Assembly (NCBI GenBank): GCA_045661225.1
Contig: JAZRFF010000016.1
Span: 1 to 64,000, forward strand
Direction: 5' to 3'
DNA from: HGM04593 sp045661225
Lineage (GTDB): Bacteria; Bacteroidota; Bacteroidia; Bacteroidales; Bacteroidaceae
Length of the DNA: 64,000 nt
The position numbers and the translations under genes were made by a program. Of this stretch, positions 24,788-35,100 are shown piece by piece; position 1 is the first letter of the stretch, and each line of letters begins with the position of its first letter. Under the pieces are notes generated by a model. It saw only the letters and a list, made by a program, of their open reading frames with translations. It was not told the DNA's origin and ran no database searches.

Positions 24788-27070
24788 TCAAGGCTTCAAA
24801 GTCACGCTTACTGTGTCGCCGGGCTGTGCTGCAGCTCCCGGGATAATGCTCTGTGACACAACGGTGCCGAATCCTTTGATTTTAACCTCTAAATTTTGCT
24901 GTTGCAACAGGTATACAGCGTCTGTTGCGCCCAGTCCTTCGAGGTTGGGTACTCTGTTTGCGGGTACACTCATTGGGGTGGTGTGGTACAAACTGTCTTT
25001 TCCCGGTCTCATTTTACCCCACTCTTCGTCGCTCTCGCTACAGCCGATGCCAACTGTTGAAAGAACCTCGGAGGCTCTCTTTGTGCTGCCTTTCTTGACA
25101 ATGGGCATTGAAGGGTTCTCTTCTCTTGCCTCTTGAATATCGAGACGCAGCCTTTTTGCCATAATTTTGTCGGCAATCTCTTTGAAAGCAACAGCCGAGG
25201 TGCTTCCACCGCCTAATTTAGGCCGTTCATCGGCGGGACGGTCATCTTGGTGCGCTTCGTATATTGTCTGCACAAGCAAGGTGTACTGTGGGTCGTCGGC
25301 CGGGAAGAATCCGCAGAAGCTCATCATTTTTCCGAATCCGTCGTAACGTCCGTTCTTGGGGTTGGTGAGGTCGGCGGTTCCTGTCTTTCCGGCGACCTTC
25401 ATCATTGCCGACCTTGCACGTTTGCCCGTGCCGTCCTTGCCTTCTACTACGTTTATGAGCAATTCGGTAACCTCATCGGCGGTTTTCTTTGAGAACAGTC
25501 GTGGGTTTATGGTGTCTGTGGGGAACTCTTTTTGTACTACACCGTCCTTGAGCACGGCTTTTACAAGGCGCGGACGCATCTGTACTCCACCATTGGCTAT
25601 GGTGTTGTAGAATACAAGCATATTGATTCCGGTCATCTGCGTGGCGTATCCGTAGGACATTGAATTAAGGCTCAGTCCGCTCCAACGGTTTGTGCCGGGT
25701 TGTGTTATATATGGTGTCACTTCGCTGTCTATGAGTTTGTAATTCTCGGTAAGGCCGAATCGAAGGAGGGTATTGGTATACTCTTTGGGGTTATCTTCAT
25801 AGGCGCGTTTTATAAGTTGCACCATTCCGATGTTTGATGAGTATTTCAATATCTCGGCTACGCTGTATTTGCCGGTGCCGTTGTCGCGGTACATCTCATC
25901 GCGTATAGCCTTGCCGTTAAAGTATGCCACTTTCGAGGCGTATGACTTTACAGAATCGTTTGCGGTTATCTTGCCGTCGCTTAACATTGCTGTTACGGCT
26001 ACGGTCTTGAATATTGAGCCTGGCTCCATCAGACGGCAGAAAGCGTGGTTTGGAGTGGGGTTGTTGGGTATATTGTCGGTTGTTTCAAAGTATACGGGGT
26101 TGCCTTTGCTGTCGGTGCCTTTGGTGAGGTTTACAATGGCTTTTATATCACCGGTCTTTGTCTCCATAAGTATAGCCCACCCTGCGGGAAGGTGGTTGCT
26201 CAGGAGTACTTTTTTGAGCGCATTCTCGCATATATCGAGCATTTCGGTGTTTATTGTGGTTTGAATGTCCATACCGGCCACCGGGGCGCTCTTTATTTTT
26301 GTTATTACGTTGCCTTTCCTGTTTGTCTCCTTGCGACCGACGCCGGGCTCTCCTTTGAGATACTCGTCGTACTTCTTTTCAAGGCCGTTCAACTCCATTG
26401 TGAGTGTGCCGTTTTTCTCGGTCTCGCGTACTATACCGAACGTGCTGAGCCCTATGTCGCCGAATATGTTCTTGCGCTCATTTTTGATGCGATTGGCTGT
26501 TATTGCGTTTTTGTTGCCCTTGACAAAGTTATTGTCCTTCTCGATAAACAGACCGCTGTATTTGAATCCCATATTGAATATGGGTAACTGCATCAAACGA
26601 TTATACTGTGTGTATGACACTTTGCCTTTGTAGAGCCTGAAGTAGCGTTCTTTTTTTTGCAACCCTCTTGTCAGGCGTTTCTTGAAACTTTCGGCGCTCT
26701 CGCTTGGGAAAATCTTGTTCAACCCTGTACACACTTCGTCCATATGCTCCTTCCATAATTCGGCACGTTTGAGGCGTGTCTCTTCGGCGTCCTTTTCGTT
26801 GTCGTTGTTTATGTATAGAAAGTCTATGCGCAGTCTGTAATAGGGAAGGCTGCTGATGATGAGGCCTCCCTCCTCGTCCAGTATACGTCCCCTCTCGGGT
26901 GGCAGAGGAATATTGTCCTGAATGTATCTTGCTTGAATCTTGTTCCAAATTTCGCGGTCCTTGAACATAATGGTGGCTGCGTTGGTTACAATGACCAGCG
27001 CTATTGTCGTGAACACAACCACTACAAGCAGGTTGAATCGGAATATTGTCTCGGAACGGAATTTGAACAT
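24788..27070 (-). CDS. ftsI: Division transpeptidase FtsI (PBP3-type) with one PASTA domain
   Basis: A class B penicillin-binding protein of 760 residues. It has an N-terminal membrane anchor (about 11-31), a pedestal domain starting at PLPPERGRILDEEG, and a transpeptidase domain. The active-site triad is complete: S352 and K355 in EPGSIFK, S411-S412-N413, and KTGT at 562-565. The C-terminus has a single PASTA domain (VPNLEGLGATDAVYLLQQ onward), which is usual for Bacteroidota FtsI. It cross-links septal peptidoglycan with FtsW. It is 6 bases after ftsL. Confidence 0.95.
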   Translation of the reverse strand: MFKFRSETIFRFNLLVVVVFTTIALVIVTNAATIMFKDREIWNKIQARYIQDNIPLPPERGRILDEEGGLIISSLPYYRLRIDFLYINNDNEKDAEETRLKRAELWKEHMDEVCTGLNKIFPSESAESFKKRLTRGLQKKERYFRLYKGKVSYTQYNRLMQLPIFNMGFKYSGLFIEKDNNFVKGNKNAITANRIKNERKNIFGDIGLSTFGIVRETEKNGTLTMELNGLEKKYDEYLKGEPGVGRKETNRKGNVITKIKSAPVAGMDIQTTINTEMLDICENALKKVLLSNHLPAGWAILMETKTGDIKAIVNLTKGTDSKGNPVYFETTDNIPNNPTPNHAFCRLMEPGSIFKTVAVTAMLSDGKITANDSVKSYASKVAYFNGKAIRDEMYRDNGTGKYSVAEILKYSSNIGMVQLIKRAYEDNPKEYTNTLLRFGLTENYKLIDSEVTPYITQPGTNRWSGLSLNSMSYGYATQMTGINMLVFYNTIANGGVQMRPRLVKAVLKDGVVQKEFPTDTINPRLFSKKTADEVTELLINVVEGKDGTGKRARSAMMKVAGKTGTADLTNPKNGRYDGFGKMMSFCGFFPADDPQYTLLVQTIYEAHQDDRPADERPKLGGGSTSAVAFKEIADKIMAKRLRLDIQEAREENPSMPIVKKGSTKRASEVLSTVGIGCSESDEEWGKMRPGKDSLYHTTPMSVPANRVPNLEGLGATDAVYLLQQQNLEVKIKGFGTVVSQSIIPGAAAQPGDTVSVTLKP

Positions 27071-27076
27071 CTTGTG

Positions 27077-27436
27077 TTACTTTTTTATTGAGTACATTGG
27101 TTTTGTCATTGTTTGCAGCTCGCTCTCTCTTGTGCGTAAAATTTTTTCAAGTTCGGTCTGGCGGCTCTTCGACGTGTATTCGCTTTTGAGCGTGAGGACG
27201 TTGTTCTTGAGGTTGTCTCGTCTTTTTGTCAACTTTTCAATTTTTCTAAGCTCGCGCTCGTACTCGTAGCGGTTGCTTACGTACAAGAATGAGTAAAATA
27301 CTATCAGCGCAAAGAGGGCTACGTTGCGTGTTATCCACTTGCTAGTGAACAGACGACCACCGATAATGGTGTTTATTATACGCCCTCTTTTCTTCTTTTT
27401 TCCTTTATTTTCAATATGTATCTCTTCGGCACTCAT
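27077..27436 (-). CDS. ftsL: FtsL-like divisome protein
   Basis: A 119-residue bitopic protein from the ATG at 27436; a GTG at 27442 is possible and would overlap rsmH. About 35 basic cytoplasmic residues (GKKKKRGRIINTIIGGR) precede a transmembrane helix (NVALFALIVFYSFLYVS). Then comes a coiled-coil rich in Lys, Glu, Arg and Leu (LRKIEKLTKRRDNLKNNVLT). Sequence is poorly conserved in this family; the shape and the position between rsmH and ftsI decide the call. FtsL joins FtsQ and FtsB to activate FtsW-FtsI. Confidence 0.85.
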   Translation of the reverse strand: MSAEEIHIENKGKKKKRGRIINTIIGGRLFTSKWITRNVALFALIVFYSFLYVSNRYEYERELRKIEKLTKRRDNLKNNVLTLKSEYTSKSRQTELEKILRTRESELQTMTKPMYSIKK

Positions 27437-27438
27437 TG

Positions 27439-28353
27439 TCACTCCTCCTCTTTCTTTATTGCAATGCGTAGCTTGGCACTGCGTGAACGTGGGTTGCGCA
27501 GCATCTCTTCGTCGGTGGGCGCTGTTACTTTCTTTGCCTCGAAGGGCGCTGTTACTCTGCCGAAAAAGTCTTTCTCGACAATGCCTTCGATGTTGCCGCT
27601 CTTCATAAAATTCTTTACTATGCGGTCTTCAATAGAGTGGTATGTTATAACAACCAGTCTTCCGCCGGGTTTCAGCAGGTCTTTTGCGCTTTTGAGCATC
27701 TCTTGAAGCGCTTCAACCTCTTTGTTTATCTCAATTCGCAGCGCCTGGAACACCTTCGCCATCTCTTTTTTCTCGCGTTGAGGCGGACAGAATGGCTTTG
27801 CAATTTCAATTAGGTCGTTTACGCGTCTTATGGGTTTTTCTTCTCTTGCTTTTACAATTCTTGCTGCCAGCTTGCGGGCGCAGTTTAGTTCGCCGTATAG
27901 TTTGAATATTCTTGCGAGCTCCTCTTCGGTAGCACGGTTTAACAGCTCGGCTGCGGTCTCGCCTCCGCGCTTGTTCATACGCATATCAAGGTCGGCGTCG
28001 AAGCGGAACGAGAAACCTCGTGTCTCGTCGTCAAAGTGGTGTCCCGATACGCCAAGGTCGGCGAGTATGGCATCGACTTTGGTCGCATCGTGGTAATGCA
28101 TAAAATTGTATATGAACCTAAAGTTGCCTCTCACGAAAGTGAAGCGATTGTCCTCAGGGGCGTTTTTTTCGGCATCTTCGTCCTGGTCGAAACTGTAAAG
28201 GTGCCCTCCTTTGCCTAACCGGCTCAAAATTTCGCGAGAATGACCTCCCCCGCCAAAAGTGACATCTATGCAAATGTCGTTGGGCGAGATTTCCATACCG
28301 TCAACACTCTCTTTGAGCAGTACCGGCGTGTGATATACTAATTCTTCATTCAT
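27439..28353 (-). CDS. rsmH: 16S rRNA (cytosine1402-N4)-methyltransferase
   Basis: RsmH/MraW (304 residues) methylates C1402 in the decoding centre of 16S rRNA using S-adenosylmethionine. The start YHTPVLLKESVDGM and the SAM site IDVTFGGGGHSREIL are diagnostic. LADLGVSGHHFDDETRGFSF and the C-terminal VVITYHSIEDRIVKNF complete the signature. It overlaps the mraZ stop by 8 bases, so the two are translationally coupled. Confidence 0.96.
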   Translation of the reverse strand: MNEELVYHTPVLLKESVDGMEISPNDICIDVTFGGGGHSREILSRLGKGGHLYSFDQDEDAEKNAPEDNRFTFVRGNFRFIYNFMHYHDATKVDAILADLGVSGHHFDDETRGFSFRFDADLDMRMNKRGGETAAELLNRATEEELARIFKLYGELNCARKLAARIVKAREEKPIRRVNDLIEIAKPFCPPQREKKEMAKVFQALRIEINKEVEALQEMLKSAKDLLKPGGRLVVITYHSIEDRIVKNFMKSGNIEGIVEKDFFGRVTAPFEAKKVTAPTDEEMLRNPRSRSAKLRIAIKKEEE

Positions 28354-28810
28354 CGGCAGAAGTTTTTTCTGTAGTCATTATCTTTTCGAGTTCTCGGCTG
28401 AACTCATCGGGTGCCATAAAAGGCTTTTCGAGCTTCTCCTTTGCCCAAATCTCAATAGTGTCGTCCATACCTATGAAGCGTACCTCTTGCTTTATCGAGG
28501 CTAAAAGCATATATCTCTTTGGCAGAAGCACGCGTCCGTTGCTGTCGATGCTCAGCTCTTCGACATCGGCAACAAACTGGCGGAAAATCATTTGGTGCTT
28601 GGCGTTCCATTTGTCCAGACGGCTGCGTAGCAGGTTCAGTTGCTCATTCCAGCTTTCTTCGGGGTATAGTACAAGGCAGTCCTGGTAGACGTCTTTGCGT
28701 AGCATAACCTTGTCGCAACCTCCGGCCTGAAGAATGCGACGGAAGCAAGCGGGCAGAAAAACTCTTCCCTTGCTATCGGTCTTTGCCTCTATGTTACCAA
28801 TGAAACGCAT
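28346..28810 (-). CDS. mraZ: Transcriptional regulator MraZ
   Basis: The first gene of the division and cell-wall cluster. The 154-residue protein has two AbrB-like half-domains, each with the MraZ motif: TDSKGRVFLPACFRR near the start and IDSNGRVLLPKRY in the second half. In other bacteria MraZ forms ring-shaped oligomers, binds repeated GTGGG-type boxes in front of its own gene and represses the cluster. Two such boxes lie just upstream here, which supports autoregulation. Confidence 0.94.
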   Translation of the reverse strand: MRFIGNIEAKTDSKGRVFLPACFRRILQAGGCDKVMLRKDVYQDCLVLYPEESWNEQLNLLRSRLDKWNAKHQMIFRQFVADVEELSIDSNGRVLLPKRYMLLASIKQEVRFIGMDDTIEIWAKEKLEKPFMAPDEFSRELEKIMTTEKTSADE

Positions 28811-28838
28811 ACTATACCTCTAATATAGAAAATCTGTT

Positions 28839-28871
28839 CAAAAATACACAATTCCCCACAATTCCCCACAA
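28839..28871 (-). promoter_or_regulatory. mra promoter overlapped by tandem MraZ-box-like repeats
   Basis: On the minus strand TTGTGGGGAA occurs twice in direct tandem (28871-28862 and 28861-28852), with a partial third TTGTG. Each unit contains GTGGGG, as in known MraZ operators, at a 10-bp period (one helical turn). TATTTTTG (28846-28839) follows as a -7 box, and the TTG of the first repeat stands about 22 bases upstream where a -33 element is expected. MraZ bound here would cover the promoter. Confidence 0.65.
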
Positions 28872-29074
28872 GATTGCGGAATAAATTTAAAAGAAAGTTT
28901 TCAACAATTTGTTAATATCTTCAGCCGTCTCTATTCTGTTGTTATAGAGTGTGTTGTTGCTGCTGTTGCGAGTGGGGCGTATTGCTCTGTTTTTTGTATA
29001 GGGCCTATAGTGGAGATTTTTATTAACGATGAGTATTTTTTTTATTTTTGTTTCTTGCAAAAGGGTGTAAAAAA
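28872..29074. other. Intergenic gap between mraZ and nhaA genes
   Basis: The gap between the mraZ start and the nhaA stop is 321 bases. It holds the mra promoter and repeats at one end and the nhaA terminator at the other. In the middle part given here I see no credible gene, only AT-rich DNA with a short GTTGTTGCTGCTGTTGC run near 28945-28970. Confidence 0.5.
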
Positions 29075-29104
29075 AATCACGGAGGACTGCTGCTCTCCGT
29101 GATT
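29075..29104 (-). terminator. Terminator of nhaA
   Basis: AATCACGGAG (29075-29084) and CTCCGTGATT (29095-29104) pair perfectly over 10 bp with a 10-base loop. On the minus strand the stem is followed by a run of T residues. It is 27 bases past the nhaA stop. Confidence 0.8.
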
Positions 29105-29131
29105 GTAACCTTAATCTATGGTTATGAGTGT

Positions 29132-30490
29132 TTAATTCTCTTCTTTTATCTCGTGTGCTTTTGGCAGGTAGGCATTCAGCAGAATGACGCCTATTATGGC
29201 CGATATTAGAGACCCCAGCAATATGCCTAATTTTGCTTCACCGAGCATGCTTGCACCTTTTGCTCCAAGCGAGTCGTATGAAAGGTCTGCTATGAAAATA
29301 GATACTGTAAGCCCGATGCCGCAGAGCATACACACTGCCACGAACGACTTCCAGTCGCTTCCTTGTGGCAATGTGGCAATCTTGCACCTTATGGCAATCC
29401 ACGAGAAAGTGAATACTCCAACTAACTTGCCCACCACAAGACCGGTTATTACCGATATTCCCACGCCGTTGAATATAGTGCCTATGCTCATACCCGACAG
29501 GTCCACGCCAACATTCGCGAATGCAAATAATGGAATAATGAAGTAACCGACAAGCCCGTTGAGATTGTCTTCCAATGCCTGCAAGGGACTGATGAGCTTG
29601 TCTGCGGCCGACTCTATGCTTTTTAGTTTGTGTATCTCTTTGTTGCTGAGAATAACGGTGTGGTGTTTGCCTTTGACCTCGCTGATGGGGAAGGTGTTGA
29701 TATTCTCTCTGATTCGTTCAATATAGCGTGGCGAACTGTGGCGCAGCGAAGCCGGAACGCAGAATGCCACAATAACGCCTGCAATTGTGGCGTGTATGCC
29801 CGAATTGAGCATTGCGTACCACAATACAAGACCGATGATAAGGTAGTATCCCTTCTTCATCACCCTTGCCTTGTTGCCTAAAATCAACAACAGTACGCAC
29901 ACGCCGGCAATAAGCAGGCATTCGATGTGCAGCGACGATGTGTAGAATATGGCGATTGTGATTATTCCGCCAAGGTCGTCGGCTACCGCAAGCGCAGCAA
30001 GGAACATTTTTAGTCCTAACGGTACTCTTTTGTCAAAGAGTGATAATACTCCTAATGAGAATGCAATGTCGGTTGCCATTGGAATAGCTGCTCCGCGAAT
30101 AATATCTGGGTCATTGGGGCTTGCTAACCAAAAGAGTAACACCGGAACAAGCATACCTCCGCAAGCGCCTATTATGGGTAAAATGGCTTTTTGCATCGAC
30201 GACAACTCGCCTACAAGAATTTCGCGCTTAATCTCAAGGCCTACCGATAAAAAGAACAACGCCATTAAGAAGTCGTTAATAACGAGCATAAGTGACATAT
30301 TCTCTCCGTTATGTCCAAACAGGTTGAAATTTCCAATGGATAATGCTACCTCATTCTGCCACAGCGAGAAATACCACTCTTTCAATGATGTGTTTGCTGC
30401 AATTAGTGCAAATATGGTAGCGACGATAAGAACTACGCTGCTCGATACGTACTTCTTAATCATACTCTTGAAACTGTAATTATTCTTCAT
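29132..30490 (-). CDS. nhaA: Na+/H+ antiporter NhaA
   Basis: NhaA (452 residues) exports sodium in exchange for protons, controlling pH and sodium. Landmarks are SVGLEIKREILVGELSS, the GAAIPMATDIAFSLGVLSL segment and VADDLGGIITIAIFY, which contains the paired transport aspartates. It is longer than the 388-residue E. coli protein, mostly through a hydrophilic stretch around residues 250-300 that is common in Bacteroidota. It is a single-gene unit with its own terminator; TATTTTTG on the minus strand (30548-30541) is a possible -7 box. Confidence 0.95.
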   Translation of the reverse strand: MKNNYSFKSMIKKYVSSSVVLIVATIFALIAANTSLKEWYFSLWQNEVALSIGNFNLFGHNGENMSLMLVINDFLMALFFLSVGLEIKREILVGELSSMQKAILPIIGACGGMLVPVLLFWLASPNDPDIIRGAAIPMATDIAFSLGVLSLFDKRVPLGLKMFLAALAVADDLGGIITIAIFYTSSLHIECLLIAGVCVLLLILGNKARVMKKGYYLIIGLVLWYAMLNSGIHATIAGVIVAFCVPASLRHSSPRYIERIRENINTFPISEVKGKHHTVILSNKEIHKLKSIESAADKLISPLQALEDNLNGLVGYFIIPLFAFANVGVDLSGMSIGTIFNGVGISVITGLVVGKLVGVFTFSWIAIRCKIATLPQGSDWKSFVAVCMLCGIGLTVSIFIADLSYDSLGAKGASMLGEAKLGILLGSLISAIIGVILLNAYLPKAHEIKEEN

Positions 30491-30678
30491 TGATTTTATG
30501 TTTTTATCGGTAATTCAATACGTTTGTTTGAAATTGCGCGCAAAAATACATTTTTTTTAAACTCTTGCAGCCTTGGACACTATTGTTCGTTTGTTTGGCA
30601 GCTATCGGCTTTTTCGATAGAACAGACAATTTCTGATGATTCTGCTTTTTTGTAAAGGTTGTCTGTATTGCAAAAAAA

Positions 30679-30699
30679 CGCTTCCTCGACGAGAAAGCG
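30679..30699 (-). terminator. Terminator of the C1 peptidase gene
   Basis: On the minus strand CGCTTTC (30699-30693) pairs with GGAAGCG (30685-30679) over 7 bp with one G-T pair, and seven T residues follow directly. Confidence 0.7.
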
Positions 30700-30723
30700 C
30701 TTTTTATATCACGGTTTTTCAGT

Positions 30724-32133
30724 TTATTCCTCAGGAGTAAACATCGGGTCCCAAGCGGGGAGCATTATAGGTTTCTTCTCAAGAATCTTTAGAATTTCGG
30801 CAGGAACGTATTTTTTGTCCACTACAAGGCGGAACATATACTCGTTGAACCACTCGTCGGTCATTATGAGTGTGCCGTGAAAGCCTGATGCGGCGCCCCA
30901 GCTGTTTTCTACCTGCCATTTTACGGGTTTGCCCTCCTTGTCAAGGTCGACGGCCTTGAGGGTCATTGCGTGTGACGAGCCGCTGTCGAATGTTAGTACT
31001 CGTTCGCGTTTGTCCATTCCGAACTCTACGCCGAAAAGTTCTTCGTAGTTGAAGTTGTTGAGGTCGAGCGTGCCGCGCTTCGAGTCGAGGAACTTGCCGA
31101 CGTCGCACGAGAAGTACATCATTGTGCTGTCTTTAATGGATTCTATTGCCATCTTCTTGATATCTTCGATGGGCAGGTTAATATACAACCAGTTGTGGCC
31201 ATCGTAAAGGTGACGGTCGTATTCAATCTCGAAACTCTGGTAGTAGGGTCTTGCAGGGTCGTTCATAAACATCACATAATCGTCCTGCATATTGATATTG
31301 AGGTATTTCTGGTAGAAACTTTTGGGGGTGTATTTCTGTGGCTCTTCGCGGTATTTGCCATTAGCGTCCTTGGGTGCCCAATAGAACTCTGCAGGGGGTA
31401 TGCCGTATACTTGTGCGAGCATTTTGTATACAACCTTAAGCTGTTCTTTCTTTAGAGTCAGCAACTCTTTCTCTTTGGCGCCTTTCTCGTGCGCCTTGCG
31501 CAACGCAAAGCCGAATTCGCGTAATTTCCTGGTGAGCAGTGCCGAGAATGCCGCGGTATTGTCGCTTGTGTAGCTCTCTTTCATAACTCCCTTGGGGACA
31601 ATTCCATACTTTGCAATAAGGTCGGCAACGCCTGTGAAGGTTCCGCCGTCGCTCAGTGGGTGCTTGAAGAGCCACTCTACGGTGCGGTCGTCAAAAGGTT
31701 TCTTGCGAGTGTCGATGATGCCTTGCAGGAACAGGTTTGACTTTTCTAATTGGTCGAAGAAAAAGTTATACACCTGTGAGAATTCGAATGCGCCCAGATT
31801 CTCGCTGGCAATCATCTTTGCGCGTAATACATTCATTCCTGTGAACAGCCAACAGCGGCCCGATGATTTTTGGTCGGTGATGCCCTTTGAGTTTACGCTG
31901 TGGCTAAAGTGTGTGTCGAGCTCGTTCAGGTTATCCTGATTTACCGACAGTACCTTAACCGAATTTGCGAGCATAATATTTTGCAACGCTTTTTCGGCAC
32001 CTGTGGGTACGTAACTCTCGCTCAGTTCTTTGAGCATTGTGGCGTCGATGCCGCCTTTGTTCTCTTGCGCTGTGACGCTTGTGGTCATCAGCAGACTTGC
32101 TGCAATGCAGCCCAACAGTTTTATTCTCTTCAT
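30724..32133 (-). CDS. Exported C1-family aminopeptidase (bleomycin hydrolase/PepC-like)
   Basis: A papain-like cysteine peptidase of the bleomycin hydrolase family (469 residues). The catalytic triad is complete: C94 in QKSSGRCWLF, H388 in SSHAMTL and N410 in VENSWG. Family members are usually cytoplasmic hexamers that trim peptides from the N-terminus. This one starts with a clear signal peptide (MKRIKLLGCIAASLLMTTSVTA, cleavage near QEN), so it should act in the periplasm or be secreted; that location is inferred. It is on the minus strand just downstream of mfd (55-base gap). Confidence 0.9.
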   Translation of the reverse strand: MKRIKLLGCIAASLLMTTSVTAQENKGGIDATMLKELSESYVPTGAEKALQNIMLANSVKVLSVNQDNLNELDTHFSHSVNSKGITDQKSSGRCWLFTGMNVLRAKMIASENLGAFEFSQVYNFFFDQLEKSNLFLQGIIDTRKKPFDDRTVEWLFKHPLSDGGTFTGVADLIAKYGIVPKGVMKESYTSDNTAAFSALLTRKLREFGFALRKAHEKGAKEKELLTLKKEQLKVVYKMLAQVYGIPPAEFYWAPKDANGKYREEPQKYTPKSFYQKYLNINMQDDYVMFMNDPARPYYQSFEIEYDRHLYDGHNWLYINLPIEDIKKMAIESIKDSTMMYFSCDVGKFLDSKRGTLDLNNFNYEELFGVEFGMDKRERVLTFDSGSSHAMTLKAVDLDKEGKPVKWQVENSWGAASGFHGTLIMTDEWFNEYMFRLVVDKKYVPAEILKILEKKPIMLPAWDPMFTPEE

Positions 32134-32188
32134 AGTGTGTCGTTTGTATAGTGTTCGCTAATATAGTCTGTTTTTGTGGTTTGTGCAA

Positions 32189-35100
32189 CTATTGCAGGGT
32201 AATGAATCTCTGAACATCGTCTATAAAGGCAAGTGCCGTCTCTACATTTTTTACGTTTTCAACGGTGATTATGCAGCGTCCGTCGCCTTCTCGTACGCGA
32301 CAGCCAAATTGGCTTTGCGGGATATAGCCCATTATATTGCCGAATAGTTCGCTTGAGTAGTATGCCTCATTGCGTGTCTCGACAAGGAACAGGTTCATAC
32401 GGCCGCCTTTGAGAAAAATCTTCTCCACTCCCAGACGTTGCGCCTTGCGTCGCAGTGCTACCATATGTATAAGCTCTTCTCCCTCCTTGGGTATATCGCC
32501 GAAACGGTCTTTCATTTTTGCCTTAAAGGTGTCAAGGTCGCGTTGTTCGGTTATGGAGTCAAGCTCGCGGTACAGTAGTATGCGTTCATTGCTGTCGGGT
32601 ACATAGGTGGCAGGGAACAGTAGTTCAAGGTCGCTCTCGACGAAGCACTCTTTTACGTATCGTTCGTCAGAGTTCTCGCTTTCTTCCTCTTGTGTGAGTA
32701 TATCGGCAAACTCTTCGTCCTTCAGTTCGCGTACGGCTTCGGCAAGAATCTTCTGATAGGTCTCGTATCCGAGGTCGGCAATGAATCCGCTCTGTTCGGC
32801 ACCCAAAAGATTTCCGGCGCCACGAATGTCGAGGTCTTGCATAGCGATGTTTATACCGCTGCCAAGTTCGCTGAAACTCTCTATGGCCTCAAGGCGTCTG
32901 CGGGCGTCGGTACTAAGATTCTCACGTGGCGGAGTCAGCATATAGCAGAATGCCTTGCGCTTGCCTCGTCCCACACGTCCGCGCATCTGGTGAAGGTCGC
33001 TCAAACCGAAATTCTGCGCTTGGTTAATTATAATGGTATTTACATTGGGAATGTCTATTCCGTTCTCTACAATAGATGTCGCTATGAGTACGTCGTAGTC
33101 GTGGTTTATAAACTCGTATAGTGTCTTTTCGAGTACTGCGGGCTCCATTTGCCCGTGCCCTATGCACACGCGGGCGTCGGGAATGTGGCGTCTTATCATA
33201 TGTGCAAGTTCCTCCATTCCCGATATTCGGTTGGTAATGAGAAATACTTGCCCGTTACGGCTCAATTCGAAATTTATAGCTTCTTTTATTACTTCGGCAT
33301 CGAAATTGTGAATTTCGGTGTGAATGGGATAGCGGTTGGGTGGCGGTGTCTGAATCATCGACAGGTCGCGCGCACCCATAATGGAAAACTGCAAGGTGCG
33401 TGGAATGGGAGTCGCTGTCATTGTGAGTGTGTCGACATTGACCTTGAACTGACGCAGACGCTCCTTTACTGCAACACCGAACTTCTGTTCTTCGTCGATG
33501 ATGAGCAATCCTAAGTCTTTGAACTTGACCTCTTTGCTTGTGAGTTTGTGTGTGCCTATGATAATATCAATCTTGCCCTCCTTAATTTCGTTAAGAATGT
33601 TCTTTGCGGTGGTGGCGCTCCGTGCGCGGCTAAGATACTGAACGGTGCAGGGAAACTCTTTCAGGCGTTCTTTGAATGTGAGATAGTGCTGGTAGGCAAG
33701 CACGGTGGTGGGTACAAGTACTGCTACCTGCTTGCCGTCGGTTACGGCCTTGAATGCGGCGCGAATGGCAACCTCGGTCTTTCCGAATCCTACATCGCCA
33801 CAGATGAGACGGTCCATAGGACGCTTACGCTCCATATCTCGCTTGACCTCGTTGGTCGCTTTCAGTTGGTCTGGGGTGTCCTCGTATATGAAACTCGCTT
33901 CTAATTCAGCCTGCAAATAGCTGTCGGGTGAGAATGCGAAACCCTCCTCCTTGTAGCGTTGCGAGTATAGTTTTATAAGGTCGCGCGCAATGTCTTTTAT
34001 CTTCTTTTTTGTGCGCTCTTTCATTCGTTCCCAAGCACCGGTGCCTAATTTGTTTATTGCGGGTGGTTCACCCTCTTTGCCTCGGTACTTGGAAATCTTG
34101 TGCAGGTTGTGTATGGATACAAAAACAACGTCGTCGTTCTTGTAAATTAGTTTTATAGCTTCTTGTGTGGCATTGCCGTTGGGAATGCGCACAAGGCCGC
34201 CGAATTTGCCCACTCCGTGGTCAATGTGTACAATGTAGTCGCCGATGCCGAATTCTTTCAACTCTTTTATGGTGAGCGCAACCTTGCCGTTGCGGGCGCG
34301 GTCGCTACGCAGACGAAAGTTATGGAAGCGCCCAAAGAGCTGATGGTCGGTGAAAAGGGCTATTTTTAATGTGTTGTCGCAGAATCCTTCGTGAATGGTG
34401 TGTGCTACGGGGGTGAATTGTATGTTGTCTCCACGCTCTTCGAATATGGCCTTCAAGCGCTCGGCCTGATGCAGGTCGTCGGTGAGGAGATGTAGCTTGT
34501 AACCGCTTTCAATGTATCCTTTGAAATTGAGGCTTACAAGGTCAAAATCCTTATGAAACAGCGGTTGCAACGACGTGCTGAATTTAACTTTTGTCGCGTT
34601 GCTGTTGTGGTTGCTGCGCAACTCCCAGTGTCTTACGCTCTTGGCGTACTTCTCAATATCTTCGCCCGACATCAGCTCGGGAACTTCGGGCAGCTCGTTT
34701 TCGGATAATTTTGCTTGCAAAGAAAATCCTTCGGTGTGTAATTTTTCTATCCTGCCTTTAGTAAATTCAATGTCCTTGGTAATGAGAATTGTGTTTTTTG
34801 GCAGGAATTCGGTAATTGCAACAGCCTCTTTGCCGGTAACCTTGGGAACGATGGTTGCCTCTTCTGCTCGCTCGCGGGTAAGCTGGCTCTCGACCTCGAA
34901 TGTCCTGACGCTCTCAACTTCGTCACCAAAGAAATCTATGCGGTAAGGAAACTCCGATGAAAAGGAGAAAATATCGATGAGGCTGCCTCGTACGGCAAAT
35001 TCTCCGGGTTCGTAGACGTATGTTACCTCTTTGAAGCCCATTGAGGCGAGTCTCTTTTCTACTTCGTCGCGTCCTATGGTGTCGCCGATGGTTATTGTGA

